NCBI RefSeq assembly: GCF_030704535.1
Contig: NC_081806.1
Location: 2,739,001 to 2,803,000, forward strand
Direction: 5' to 3'
Source: Vitis vinifera
Lineage: Eukaryota; Streptophyta; Magnoliopsida; Vitales; Vitaceae
DNA length: 64,000 nt
A program made the translations under genes and the position numbers. The notes under the pieces were generated by a model. That model was not told where the DNA came from and did not search any database. It saw only the letters and a list, made by a program, of their open reading frames with translations. This document shows, piece by piece, positions 1-10,331 of the stretch; within the stretch, counting starts at the first letter, position 1, and every line of letters starts with the position of its first letter.

Positions 1-756
1 TCAATACTAGTCTTGAAAACTTCACCCAAAACAAAAAATAATTGAGACTTGAGGCTGATAAGCTCAACCTCAATGTCCAGACTCTCCACAATCCAAGCTC
101 GGGCCCAGTACCCCAGCCCAGCCCTAAATAACTATTGGACTAGGCCTTCTTCTGGCCCAAGTGCGAAGGACGAATGATTAAATTTTAAGCCCATATATCC
201 AAAGGTGGATGGAGGAGGCATGATGGTCAGGGAAATGATAGTGCTAGGCTGTGGGGTGGGTGGTGTGTGGGTGGTGTCTGCCACTAAATGTGTGCACGAA
301 GCAAGGAAAGGCTGTCACTGAAACCTCAAACTGCCATCAATGGAATGCCAACCCTAGACACGATGACTCATCCACATTCAGGACATCCAATCATTAGATC
401 CTGCACATTTGCTTGCCCTTCCTCACTCTTCCTACTTGTACTAGATTCCAATCAATACAGTAACCTTTTCCATCTTTGATTTTTAGGGAAGGATGTAGTG
501 TATTGTAAGATGAAATTGATTCAATGCAGAAGGGAAAAATGAAAACGAAATATTAGCTCTGGTAAAAAAAAAAAAAAATTGATAATAATTTTTTTTTAAG
601 AATAAAAAATATAATGTTTCAAAATAATTTTTTTTTTATTTTTACTTATTTTTTAATGATTTTTTTAAAATATAATTATACAAACAACGTTAAATGATAA
701 AAATAAAATATCAAATATAATTATTGAAATAAAATTATAATCATTTTTATCCATTA

Positions 757-1385
757 AGACTATCTTTGATTCTCGAACAATAAAAGAGAAAAAAAATAAA
801 GATTGAATAAAATGGTTTTCTTATGTTTAATTTTGTTTTAGAAATTACAAAAAATAAATAAATATTATTAAATTTAATAAAAGTTTTATGAATTTTTAAA
901 TTCTTTATATTGAGAAAGAAAAATAAGTAAAAAAAAGTTTAAAGAAATGTATAAAATAAACATTTATCCTACTTTTATTTTATTTTATTTTTCCTTCCTT
1001 TTTGTTGTCCTCTTTATTTTTTTCCTTCATATTTTTTTTAAATCTTTTTTTGGGAATAATGTTTGAGAATATTATAAAATAGCTTTTTACTATATGTTTG
1101 ATTTCTAGGAAATACTACAAAAATAAAAATAAAATATTAAGAAAAATGGGTTTTTTTATGTTTAGTTTTATTGTGAAAAAAAAAAACAAATATAATTAAA
1201 TTATTTTAAAATGTATACATTTAAATTTTATTTTATCTTTACATAAGTGAAAATTAATAAGTAAAATAAAATTTAAATACATATAAAAATAAATTATTTT
1301 TTATTTTACTTCATTTTTCTTTCTTCCAATTTTTTTCTCCATTTTTCTTTTTTCACATTTTCCCTCAAAAATATCAAACACCAAG
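757..1385. repeat. Degenerate Tourist-like MITE remnants
   Basis: At 754 the sequence TAA followed by GACTATCTTTGATT resembles the left end of the clear MITE at 36289 (TAA then GACTATGTTTGGTT). A similar motif, ACTATATGTTTGATT, lies near 1090, and TATCAAACACC near 1372 could be a matching right end. The interior has the same A/T-run texture as the better copies. Right ends are not clearly defined, so these are read as one or two old copies. Confidence 0.3.
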
Positions 1386-2490
1386 TATGAAAAATACTTA
1401 AAGATCCAAACAATAAAAAAAGGGGGAAAAGGAAAAGTGAAAAACCAATAGGTTGACTCCCAAGTGTGTTAGCATATGGTGTGGTGGGTAGGTCATCCCC
1501 CTCAACCCAAACCCCTCCTATGGGTCACATCCCCATGAGGGTTCTCAAAACCAAACCTTATAAATTATGACACATATTTTCTTTGTCCTAACCCATGATG
1601 TGTAAGCTCTACTTAGAATATTTATGGGTCATTTAAAAAAATAAACAAAGCATGCTAAAATATTTGTATACTTAGTCATAAAATAATCACCCATAAAGTT
1701 CATGATGGAAGCAGGCTAATAAAATAATGGGGAGATGGGATTTAGCTCAAATCAAACCAGTGAAAAAAAGAAAAACAACAAAATCATTATTGGAAATGGA
1801 TTGAGAGGGAAGACATTGAATAGGCCACTACTTTTGGGCACATGTTGGTAGCCCCATGCTTTCAAATTGGTTAATTGTCTCCTTCTCATAAGTTCATAAC
1901 ATACACATATATATGCATTGCATGGATCAAAGGCATCCACCCAAAAAGAAGAAAAACAAGTGGAAAAAATACAAAATTTAGAGAGGTTAGTAGGGTTTAA
2001 TGGGTCCAACAAACCCATGGCTCCCACACATGGCCAATTCAATTATAAAGGGGGTTCCTAAAAATGACAGTGGGACTCCAATTAAAGCACCCTCCATTAT
2101 GATAATGTATCAAGTACATTTTGCATATACATGTTTACAAATATTTATTTATTTTTAAAAAGAAAGTATTTAACACTCCACCCCAAGTGCTTTTTTCCCT
2201 TTCCAAACCTGCTTTTATTGTAATCAAGTTTGGTAGATTTTTCCTTCTTTTTTTTTTTCTTTTTTTTTTTAAAAATTGAAACAAGATTCAAACCCAAAAT
2301 TTAAAAGAATATAAATAGAATTCTCAAGAAGATACTAGACACCCATAAAATTTTAATTTAATTTATTCATATTTTAAAAATATCTAAAACTCTTTTTTTT
2401 TTGTAAAGGTGATATAAGAAGTAAATTTTAAAAACGTTTTTGGATTACAATTCCTAAGTATAAATTTATCCTATAATCAATTTATTTTTA

Positions 2491-2768
2491 GGTTATGCTT
2501 GGTTGTCCAAAAATATTAAGAGAAGAAAAATAAGGAAAACGATTTTATTATGATGTTTGGTTTTATTATGAAAATATAAAAAAAAAATCAAATATAATTA
2601 AGGTTATAAGAATTTTATATATTTTAAATTATTTAATCTATAAATAAAAATAGTTAAATAAGTGAAGAAAGTTTAAAAGAGTATTTATTGATTTTAAATC
2701 TTTTTTTTTTCTCTTTATTTTATTTTCTTTTTATTTTTCTTTGAATTTTTTAGAAACCAAATATAGTT
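2491..2768. mobile_element. Tourist-like MITE (copy C)
   Basis: A 278-bp non-coding element starts GGTTATGCTTGG and ends CCAAATATAGTT. These are imperfect terminal inverted repeats. It is flanked by TTA on both sides (2488-2490 and 2769-2771). A 3-bp TTA/TAA target duplication and TIRs of the form GGTTATGTTTGG are typical of Tourist elements mobilised by PIF/Harbinger transposases. The same ends occur at 36289 and 36624. It has no coding capacity. Confidence 0.6.
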
Positions 2769-3249
2769 TTAGCCTATTATTAAATACATGGGTTTTTACT
2801 TTTTAGGTTATTTTTTCCATAAATAAAATGAAAAAAGAAAAAAAAAATTTTGCTACATTGTGATTGAAAAACAAGGCAATTTGTCTATCACTATATCTTA
2901 ACATAATTTTTTCTCAAGATTTAATGTAGCAATATGTACATTTATTACATCAGAACCAATAATTCTATAATATATTCATATAGTATCACAAATAAATAAA
3001 TAAATATAGAATTGTGAGTCAAAAGAAAATTTGAAACACGGGCTTTGGAACGAAATTCCACCATTATTAATGGCGGAGATGCCTCATGTCAAAGATCAGA
3101 GGGTTGGTAACGTTGGTTAAATGATGGTTGAAGTTGGAGAGATTTAAGGAGGAAGATGGAAGAAAACACAAGCAAAATTTATTTGAGTTGAAAGCTTTAG
3201 ATGGGACAGAGATGAGTCGACAATAGTTGTCATAGACTCAGAGTCTGGT

Positions 3250-4561
3250 GTATTTTTCACTGGTCAATTTCATATTAAAGTCCATATTTCCCTTCTCTCT
3301 TCTTCTTCTTCGTCTCCTTCTTCTTCGTCCATTGTTTTTCATCTTCTCTTTTCTTTCTCTTTCTTCCTCACTGCAAAAAATGGAAGAAATGACCATGTGG
3401 GTCGATCAAGAGACACAGTTTCTTTGTTGATTCAGCTGAATTCTGGAGTTTTTCATGGTTTTCCACAAGTTTGAATTCTGGGTTTCCTGTTTCTGCTCAA
3501 TTTGAGAAAAGTGAGGTCAACAGCAGAGCTGGAAACTGGGTATTTACTTTAAGGCTCTTTTTTCCTTTTTTGTTGTTGTTTTTGTTTTTGCTTTTGTTTT
3601 TCTCCTTTTCATTTTTGTTGTTTCTTCTGACCAAAAAGTGAAAATCTCAACTCCAAGGTAGCCAATTGTTTAATCAGGCCTAGTGAAAATTGTCTATTTA
3701 TAGGATGCTGAAGACTGAAAATCTTAACATTCTAAATTTTTATTTTCCTTTCTTATGCTCCTGCATTTTCCCAACAACCAAACAGAGGCTCCCAACAGTT
3801 CCATGACTCTGGAATTCTTTCATTGACTGTATCTGTTCTTGTGTGTGGTTTGCCACTGTCAAACCTTATTTCTGGGTGCAATTTTCTCCATCTTTATCAC
3901 AAATAGATCTCAAGATCACAAGACAAGATCTCAGAATCTCTTACCAACCAGTCAGAGATATGATTCGATTTTAGGATTGTTACAGCTTCAGACTCCATGT
4001 TGGAGAAACTATCACTTTTCCATGGGATAGTTTCTGGGCTCTTCACATTTTAATTTTATGGTATTCTTTATATCTTTTTATATAATTATTGGTGTTCTCA
4101 GGTTTTGATGCAGCCACATTTATCAGGTTGTTTTCAGTGAAAACTAGGCATCATAGAAAAGAGATCACAGAAACATCATAGACTCTGAGAATTACCAGAA
4201 TATTTGTATATGGGGTTTGGTTAATATGTTCGATTTTCGGCCACCTAATTCCTTGCAGATGTGAGACATGTGAACAAACACACTGATGGTTGGAATTCCT
4301 CGGTTGTTTCAAATGAAAATGATCTGATCTAAGTCTCATTGTTATACCATAGATGTGATCTTAGTACAGACCTAAGCAAATTAGTCTAATTTTTCAGTCA
4401 GTTATGTAGTGAATGATAGTATGTAGAGGGGATCTTGAAATGTATTGATCATTTGTTTGCTTCCTTAAGAGGCTTTCTTGTTCTGTGATACGAGTCACTA
4501 TTTGTATCGGGTCCTGATGCTGTTATGTGGTTAAGTTTGAGCTTTGAATTTCCTTTTTCAG
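3250..4561 (+). other. Probable 5' leader and first intron(s) of the DUF4378 gene
   Basis: A pyrimidine-rich stretch (TTCTTCTT repeats near 3300-3375) followed by a moderately GC sequence looks like a plant 5' untranslated exon. Possible donor sites are at about 3538 (GG/GTATTT) and 3657 (AAG/GTAGCC). The coding start was not fixed. One option is ATG 4108 in a tiny exon 4102-4126, because it ends in the codon phase required by the exon at 4562. Another is the in-frame ATG at 4847. The ATG at 3379 opens only a 16-codon frame and could be an upstream ORF. Confidence 0.35.
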
Positions 4562-7500
4562 GCAGCGGATTGGGCAGCAACCTTGATGAAGATTATCAAC
4601 ATGTAGTGGTAAGTATGAGCAACCTACTGTCATGGTCGGATTTAATGTATATTAGACGCTTGTTGCTCTTCTTGTTCTGTTTTATGTTTGATATTTCCTT
4701 TAATATCTATCATCTGGTTAGAAACAAAATTCTAGATGCTGGTCCTTTCTCTAGAATAAGTAGTTTGTGCCATAGATGCTGATGGTAAAAACTTTTAGGT
4801 TGGGGTGAACAAAACTTCGACAGTTGATTCTGATAAGGCGAGCAAGATGTCCTCCGGGCAGTGCATAAAGAAGCAGATCGCCCCTATCAAAGTGGGACAC
4901 CTACAACCAGAATTTGTTGGTCTGTCGTCAAAAAGTCAAAAAAAGGCTAGCAAGGATCATCCTAGAGCTCGTGATATACCCGTTCATGGTTGGAAAAATT
5001 TAGCCGGCTCGAGACATGAGAGACTTACTCAACCAAATAGAGGTCATGGTGTTGGCAATAAGAAAAGTGTTACTGGTTCAAAGCACGACCAATTTAATGA
5101 GGTCAACCTCCTACTAGCTCAGAAAAGTGAAGCAGCTGAGGCCTTTGTGAATCAGAAGTTATTTGTTGGTAAATATCTTAGCAAAGATGGGGCAAATCAC
5201 CGGTCCAAACAATTCTTGGATGCTTTAGAGGTTTTAAATTCAAACAAGGAATTATTTCTGAAGCTCCTTGAAGATCCGAATTCTCTGTTAGTGAAACACA
5301 TCCAAGACTTACGAGATTCTCAGACAGGGAAAGAACCAGCTAAATCACTCTCAGGAGACAGAAGGTCAGAATGTGGACTTAGTAATGCAAAGCAGCAGGA
5401 AGGAGCTGAGCATACTCGAAAGTCACAGAAGAAAAATGGGCACAACCTTTTCTGGAAAAAGATCAAGTGGGATAGATACTCATCAAAAGGGAGTAGCAAT
5501 CATCAACCTTCACATACAATAGAAGTTTCCAAACCATGCCTAACAAGAGCACAGAATTTTGAAAGCAGAACAAGACTGTTTCCCTCCCAGCAACATCAAT
5601 ACGGCTTGAGAGATGGTTCGCAGAATGGTAGAAGTAGATCGGAACATGCTATGGTGGAAAACAGAAAAGAGCAGCATTGTAATCCAATGGATGATGCTTT
5701 GTGCAAACCTCCTTATTATGACCTCCGAGGCTCAGAGTTTGTTGGAAAATGGATTGGTGGGAAGATTGTTGGAAGAAGTTCATCGAGTTCAGCCAAACTG
5801 GACATTGGAAATACTGCCAAATCTTCCACCGATATCAAGAGGAGGAAGAACATAGGCAAGCCTAAGGATTTTGGGCTGAGCATTCAACATGAAACTGGTT
5901 CAACCAGTGGAAGCGGTTCTAAAAGTTTGAAAATATCAGCTGCCAAGTACTCAAAGCAAAAAGAATCTAGCATATACGCTGAGGCTAAAAGACATCTGTC
6001 TGAGATGTTAAGCAATGAAGATAAGGATGAGTTCTTTTCCACCAAACAAGTCCTGGGACCTTTGGGGACGATACTCTCTTTGCCTGGATATGACCTATCT
6101 TCTAAGCTCAGTCCTCGGTGGGAAACAGAACATGGTTTTGTGACTGCAGAGATGCGATTTTCCCCTTACAGCAATTTTCAAGCAGACCTTCAGAACAGGC
6201 AGTTGCTTCAAAAAGAAAAGAACAAAACTAGCCACCCAAGTCCATTGGGGCAGAATCCAGAGGATCCACCATGTGCTAATATCAAGAAACCCATTGATCA
6301 GTTGCAAGTTCCTGACTCAAAGACAAATTTTCCACATCTTCTTTCTGATGCCAAACTCCATGAAAGCATCTGTTCCATTAGAGACGATAGTAGTTGGGAA
6401 GGTAAAGATCTTTAGTTTTATAATGCTCCTTACTGCCATGTTTTATGTATATCATGACTTGATCACTCCACTGAACTTCTGCAGGCGATGTGAATATTTT
6501 AAAAACACATGATACAATACATTTAGGAGAAAGTAATTGTTTGGAACGGCCCTTGGGACTGAGTAGCAGACCTGAAACCAGATCTAAACGATGCACTGAT
6601 GCCACCAGTGTGCGTGAGGAAAATGAGTATCTGGAGTTCTCTGGACCGGTAAAAATTGCTTTATTCTTTAAGATCTTTTGTCCTTTTTTTTTTTTCTTAT
6701 TATTGTCAGTGTTCAATTGCTCTCTCACATGGCCTCTGCCTTTCATTTGCTCTTTCCAGGATGTACTTTTAGAGGATCAATCGCAAACATTTTCATTAGG
6801 TGTTCCTCCATCGAGCCCTTCTTCAAGCGTCCAGGAAACAGAAGATTTGGAAGGAATTAAACATAGAGCAGATCAGACCAGTCCAGTATCTGTCCTGGAG
6901 CCATTTCCCATGGAAGATGTCACTAGCCCCTCAAGCATCATTTCTAAACATGGTAAGATTTTGTGTCTGGAATTTATAATTAGTCGTTTTGTTGTCTTTC
7001 GATCTGAAATTGAATTATCCCACTTGAACATCTACAGATGACCTGCCAATGCAACTAGAAATTACTTTTGATAAACATTGTTCTGCTTCGAGGATGTGTC
7101 CTTTGGATCCTGCAGTCAATTCAAACACCTGTATGGAAGACCATCAATTTGCTGATAAGTATGTCAGAGAAGTGATACAAGCTTATGGCTTGAACTGTGA
7201 TGAACTCTTGGCAGATAGGCAGTCACCTATGGAGTACTGGAATGACCCTAAGCTCCTCTTTGATTGCATTAACGAAGTTGTTCTAGAGGTATACAACCGT
7301 TATTTTAGACACCTCCCTTGGCTATCATCTATCAAACCAAAGATCCAGCCAGTCCCATTAACGGAGAGAGACGTGGTTCGCGAAATAATGGAAGGTGTTG
7401 ATTTGCGCCTTCTTCAGCCACGGGAAGTCCAGCTCCAAAGAGATGTGAAAAAATCTGGAGCATGGCTTGATATTCGAACCGATGTTGAAGATATTGTTAT

Positions 7501-7564
7501 CAATATAGTGGAAACCAGCCTAGAAGCATTGATAGAAGAAACCATACTTGAGCAGCAAGCTTAA
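4562..7564 (+). CDS. DUF4378-containing TRM-like protein (start exon unresolved)
   Basis: Exons read by splice signals and codon phase are 4562-4608, 4799-6401, 6485-6648, 6760-6952 and 7038-7564 (stop TAA). They give about 840 residues plus an unknown N-terminus. The frame is continuous across every junction. The N-terminal part carries a DUF3741-like motif (residues near LNSNKELFLKLLEDPNSLL). The middle is basic, Ser/Lys-rich and probably disordered. The last exon encodes DUF4378, with the FADKYVREVIQAYGLN start, a WNDPKLLFDCINEVV core and an acidic DVEDIVINIVETSLEALI end. This architecture matches TON1 RECRUITING MOTIF proteins and LONGIFOLIA relatives, which recruit TON1/PP2A complexes to cortical microtubules and influence division plane and cell shape. 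The function is inferred from the family, and no canonical VARLMGL motif was seen. The first exon remains undefined, so the N-terminus is provisional. Confidence 0.8.
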
Positions 7565-8833
7565 TTTATCAGCAGAAGTTGCTTTCTTGTGCTGTTGTCT
7601 AAATTGGAAACGGCATAAATCTGAAGAGAGGCAACTTGAACAAGGAAACCCGGATTAAGATCATCTTTGTGATTCAGCCAGCATCTTCAGAGGCATTGTA
7701 TGATCACATGCTTAAGACATTTTGATTTGAATCTGGGTTGAGATTTCCTTGGTTTAGAGTAGGTTCATGGGGTCCAAGCTCCATGTATTATAGATTTAAG
7801 TGAAAGCTGCAGCCACTGTAAAATATTAGGATTCTGGTGGTTTCATAGGACTTTCTCCATTTTGTTCTGTTCTTTGTCATGATGAATGTGAACTGATAAC
7901 CCTTTAGTAATTGTTTTTGTAATACTGATCAGAGATGATATAGATTTGCTCAGATTCTTGCAGTTGGTAATGAAATCTGTCATTCTACTGTGTGAAGAAA
8001 GTTGTCTCTTCACCATGTCATTCCACAATTTTCCATGTCTAGGTCTGGACTGTAGCATCTGCAATTCCTTAGATTTCAACTGGTACGTACAACTTGGTCC
8101 GGTTGGATTGGGTTGACATTTAAGATGAGTTCTCATTTGTCAAGAACGCGACTGATGTTACAAGTAGTGTATACTAAACCAACCAAATAACTTAATTTAA
8201 GTTATTAAATAAATTAAATAAAATATTAACCTAAGATATGAATTAAATAATAAGTAAAATAATTAAATTATTTTTAAATTTATCTTAATTATAATTTATA
8301 AGAATAAATATATAAATTTTATGATTTAAAATTAGTTTTAAGTTAATTTTATCAAATAATCTTAATATTTAAAGTTATAATTAAATAATAAGTTTTAAGA
8401 TAACAATATAAGTATAATTTAATTTAAAATCAACTTAAATAATTAAATAATTAAATAATAAATATTAAGTTTTATCAAATACCTGAAATCTACTTTTCTT
8501 AATTCTAATTGAAAATTATAATAAAATATGCCTACATGGAGCTAAGAATAAAATTGGGTTTGATCAAGTTAAAGGTAAGTTTTAACCAAATATGGAATAT
8601 AATTATCCATCTCATTTCTTATATCCTTTCTATATATAGGGTATACTATTTCAAATAAAAATATAAAATACACATATCCCATATATATTATAAAAAAATT
8701 TATTGAATTTTTATTTTTTATATTACTTATTTTGTAAAATAAATTTTTTATTATAAAAGTTAAATCATTGTTTATAAAAATTTTAAAAATATTTATGAAA
8801 TATATTGTAAAGTAATATTAATTATGTGTATTA

Positions 8834-8836
<3 letters not shown>

Positions 8837-8880
<44 letters not shown>
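8837..8880. repeat. (TA)n microsatellite
   Basis: An uninterrupted TA dinucleotide run of roughly 40 bases lies inside AT-rich intergenic DNA. Confidence 0.9.
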
Positions 8881-8883
<3 letters not shown>

Positions 8884-9989
8884 TTTATATATTGAATAAC
8901 ATAATATAATTTTTTTATAATAACTTAATATACAAATTTTTTATTTATAAAATTTAAATATTTTAATCATGAATATTATTAAACATATAAAAATTTTCTT
9001 ATTTTTTTAATAGAAAATATTATAATGTAATATAATTTATATTTTAAATATTAAAAAAACAACACATATTCCATTCTTTTTTTTTATTTATATTACAAAC
9101 TAAATGTAAACATAACTTAAAATACTCTTATGATATTATATTCATTAGATTTAATATTCTATAATATCATATCCCATTATTATATGATATACATTTTTTA
9201 TTAAATGAAATATAGAGTTTGCTTAACAATAATTGTAAGAAGTGTTTTTAGTTTAACACATTTTAAAATTTTTGAAATTTTGAATTTTTTTTTGAAAAAA
9301 TATTTAAAGTGCGTTTTGGAGTGATTATAAAAAATGTTTTTAACATAAATGATAAAATTAAAAGTGTTTTTCTAAATAAGTGTTTCATATAATCATTGTC
9401 AAACGGGTTCTTAATAAGTGATTTTTCTAAAAACATTTCAAATAAAAATGTTGTCAAAAACATTTATATAGAACTCATTTGATAATGATTTTATAATATA
9501 TTTTTAAAATGTGTTTAGTAGTGATTTTAATAAGTGTTTCTAAAATATGTAATACTTGAAACTTTTCATCATTCAAATATTAAAAATACTAAAAACATTT
9601 TCTATAATCATTGCTAAACACTATTTCTAACATTTAAAAGATAAAAAATTTAAATGTTATAAATATTCAAAACACTTCATAAAATCATTACCAAATGTAT
9701 TATATTATAGGATATATATATATATATATCATATCCTATCATTTCAACGAAGTATAACCCTATGGATTTATTCAGAAGTGTTTTGAAAATAGTTTTAAAT
9801 TACAATTTTTAAATTTGACTTTATTTGTAATAATTTTTTAGAATAAAAATACATATAGGAAGATTGTCAACATGTTTTCTTGTTTTTCAAATATTTATTA
9901 AAAATATATTTTATTTATAATATTTTATCTATAAAAAACTTGTGTTTGAAAACAATTAATAACTATAGTTAATTTGATATTTTTTAGTT

Positions 9990-9992
9990 TTC

Positions 9993-10029
<37 letters not shown>

Positions 10030-10030
10030 G

Positions 10031-10092
<62 letters not shown>
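9990..10092. repeat. (TAA)n and (TA)n microsatellites at the copia 5' flank
   Basis: A run of about twelve AAT/TAA units (about 9992-10029) is followed after ten bases by a pure TA run reaching 10091. It directly abuts the left LTR of the copia element. The element therefore inserted into, or next to, a TA microsatellite, which blurs the target-site duplication. Confidence 0.9.
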
Positions 10093-10095
<3 letters not shown>

Positions 10096-10318
10096 TGAGA
10101 TATTAGGAATGTTTAAATATTATGAAAGTTGAGATATTAAGAATATTGAGATATTAGGAAAGTTGAGATATTAAGATATTAGTTGTTATTTCCTTATATC
10201 ATTCTTTCCTTGTATCATTCATTCTCATTCTTAGAATGGTGATTACCCTCTATATATTCTCTGTACATGAACGAATGAAAGTATGAATGGAAAAAACTAC
10301 CATTTATCAATTTGAAGA
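10093..10318 (+). repeat. 5' LTR of copia element
   Basis: It starts TGTTGAGATATTAGG and matches 14011-14236 with 9 mismatches. It contains three imperfect GAGATATTAGGAA-type subrepeats near its start and a TATATATTCTCTGTAC sequence that may include the promoter. The end shared with the 3' copy is GAAGA rather than the usual CA, and the primer-binding site begins at the next base. It lacks a 54-bp block present at the left end of the 3' LTR. Confidence 0.88.
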
Positions 10319-10330
10319 TGGTATTAGAAC
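10319..10330 (+). other. Primer-binding site of copia element (degenerate)
   Basis: TGGTATTAGAAC follows the 5' LTR directly. The usual plant copia site complementary to the initiator methionine tRNA 3' end is TGGTATCAGAGC. Two positions differ, so priming would probably be weakened. Confidence 0.75.
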
Positions 10331-10331
10331 C

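Larger units (their letters stand above)
1..3240. other. Intergenic AT-rich region, no supported gene
   Basis: No coding region is supported here. The 5' 550 bases are of moderate GC content but show no recognisable protein. From about 560 to 1390 and from 2090 to 3010 the sequence is poly-A/poly-T rich with MITE-like remnants, listed separately. The stretch 1400-2060 is less repetitive. The 96-residue reading frame on the minus strand at 1752-2042 has no family features. The last 200 bases (3040-3240) probably form the promoter of the DUF4378 gene, since a CT-rich leader follows at about 3290-3375. Confidence 0.6.
7565..10092. other. 3' UTR followed by AT-rich intergenic DNA with repeat relics
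   Basis: About 7565-8150 has normal composition and is likely the 3' UTR and downstream flank of the DUF4378 gene. From 8165 the sequence is extremely AT-rich with no credible gene. The part 9235-9720 has recurring phrases such as AAGTGTTTTTCTAAATAAGTG and complementary AATCATTACCAAATG near its end, so it looks like an old inverted-repeat element without clear borders. Microsatellites are listed separately. Confidence 0.55.

Noticed and set aside
1752-2042. 96-codon frame on the minus strand
   Set aside because: No domain or splice context, and a C-terminus of Phe repeats produced by a poly-A-rich tract.
3379-3429. ATG at 3379 as the start of the DUF4378 protein
   Set aside because: It opens only 16 codons before TGA, with no donor site placed to rescue the frame; an upstream ORF is more likely.
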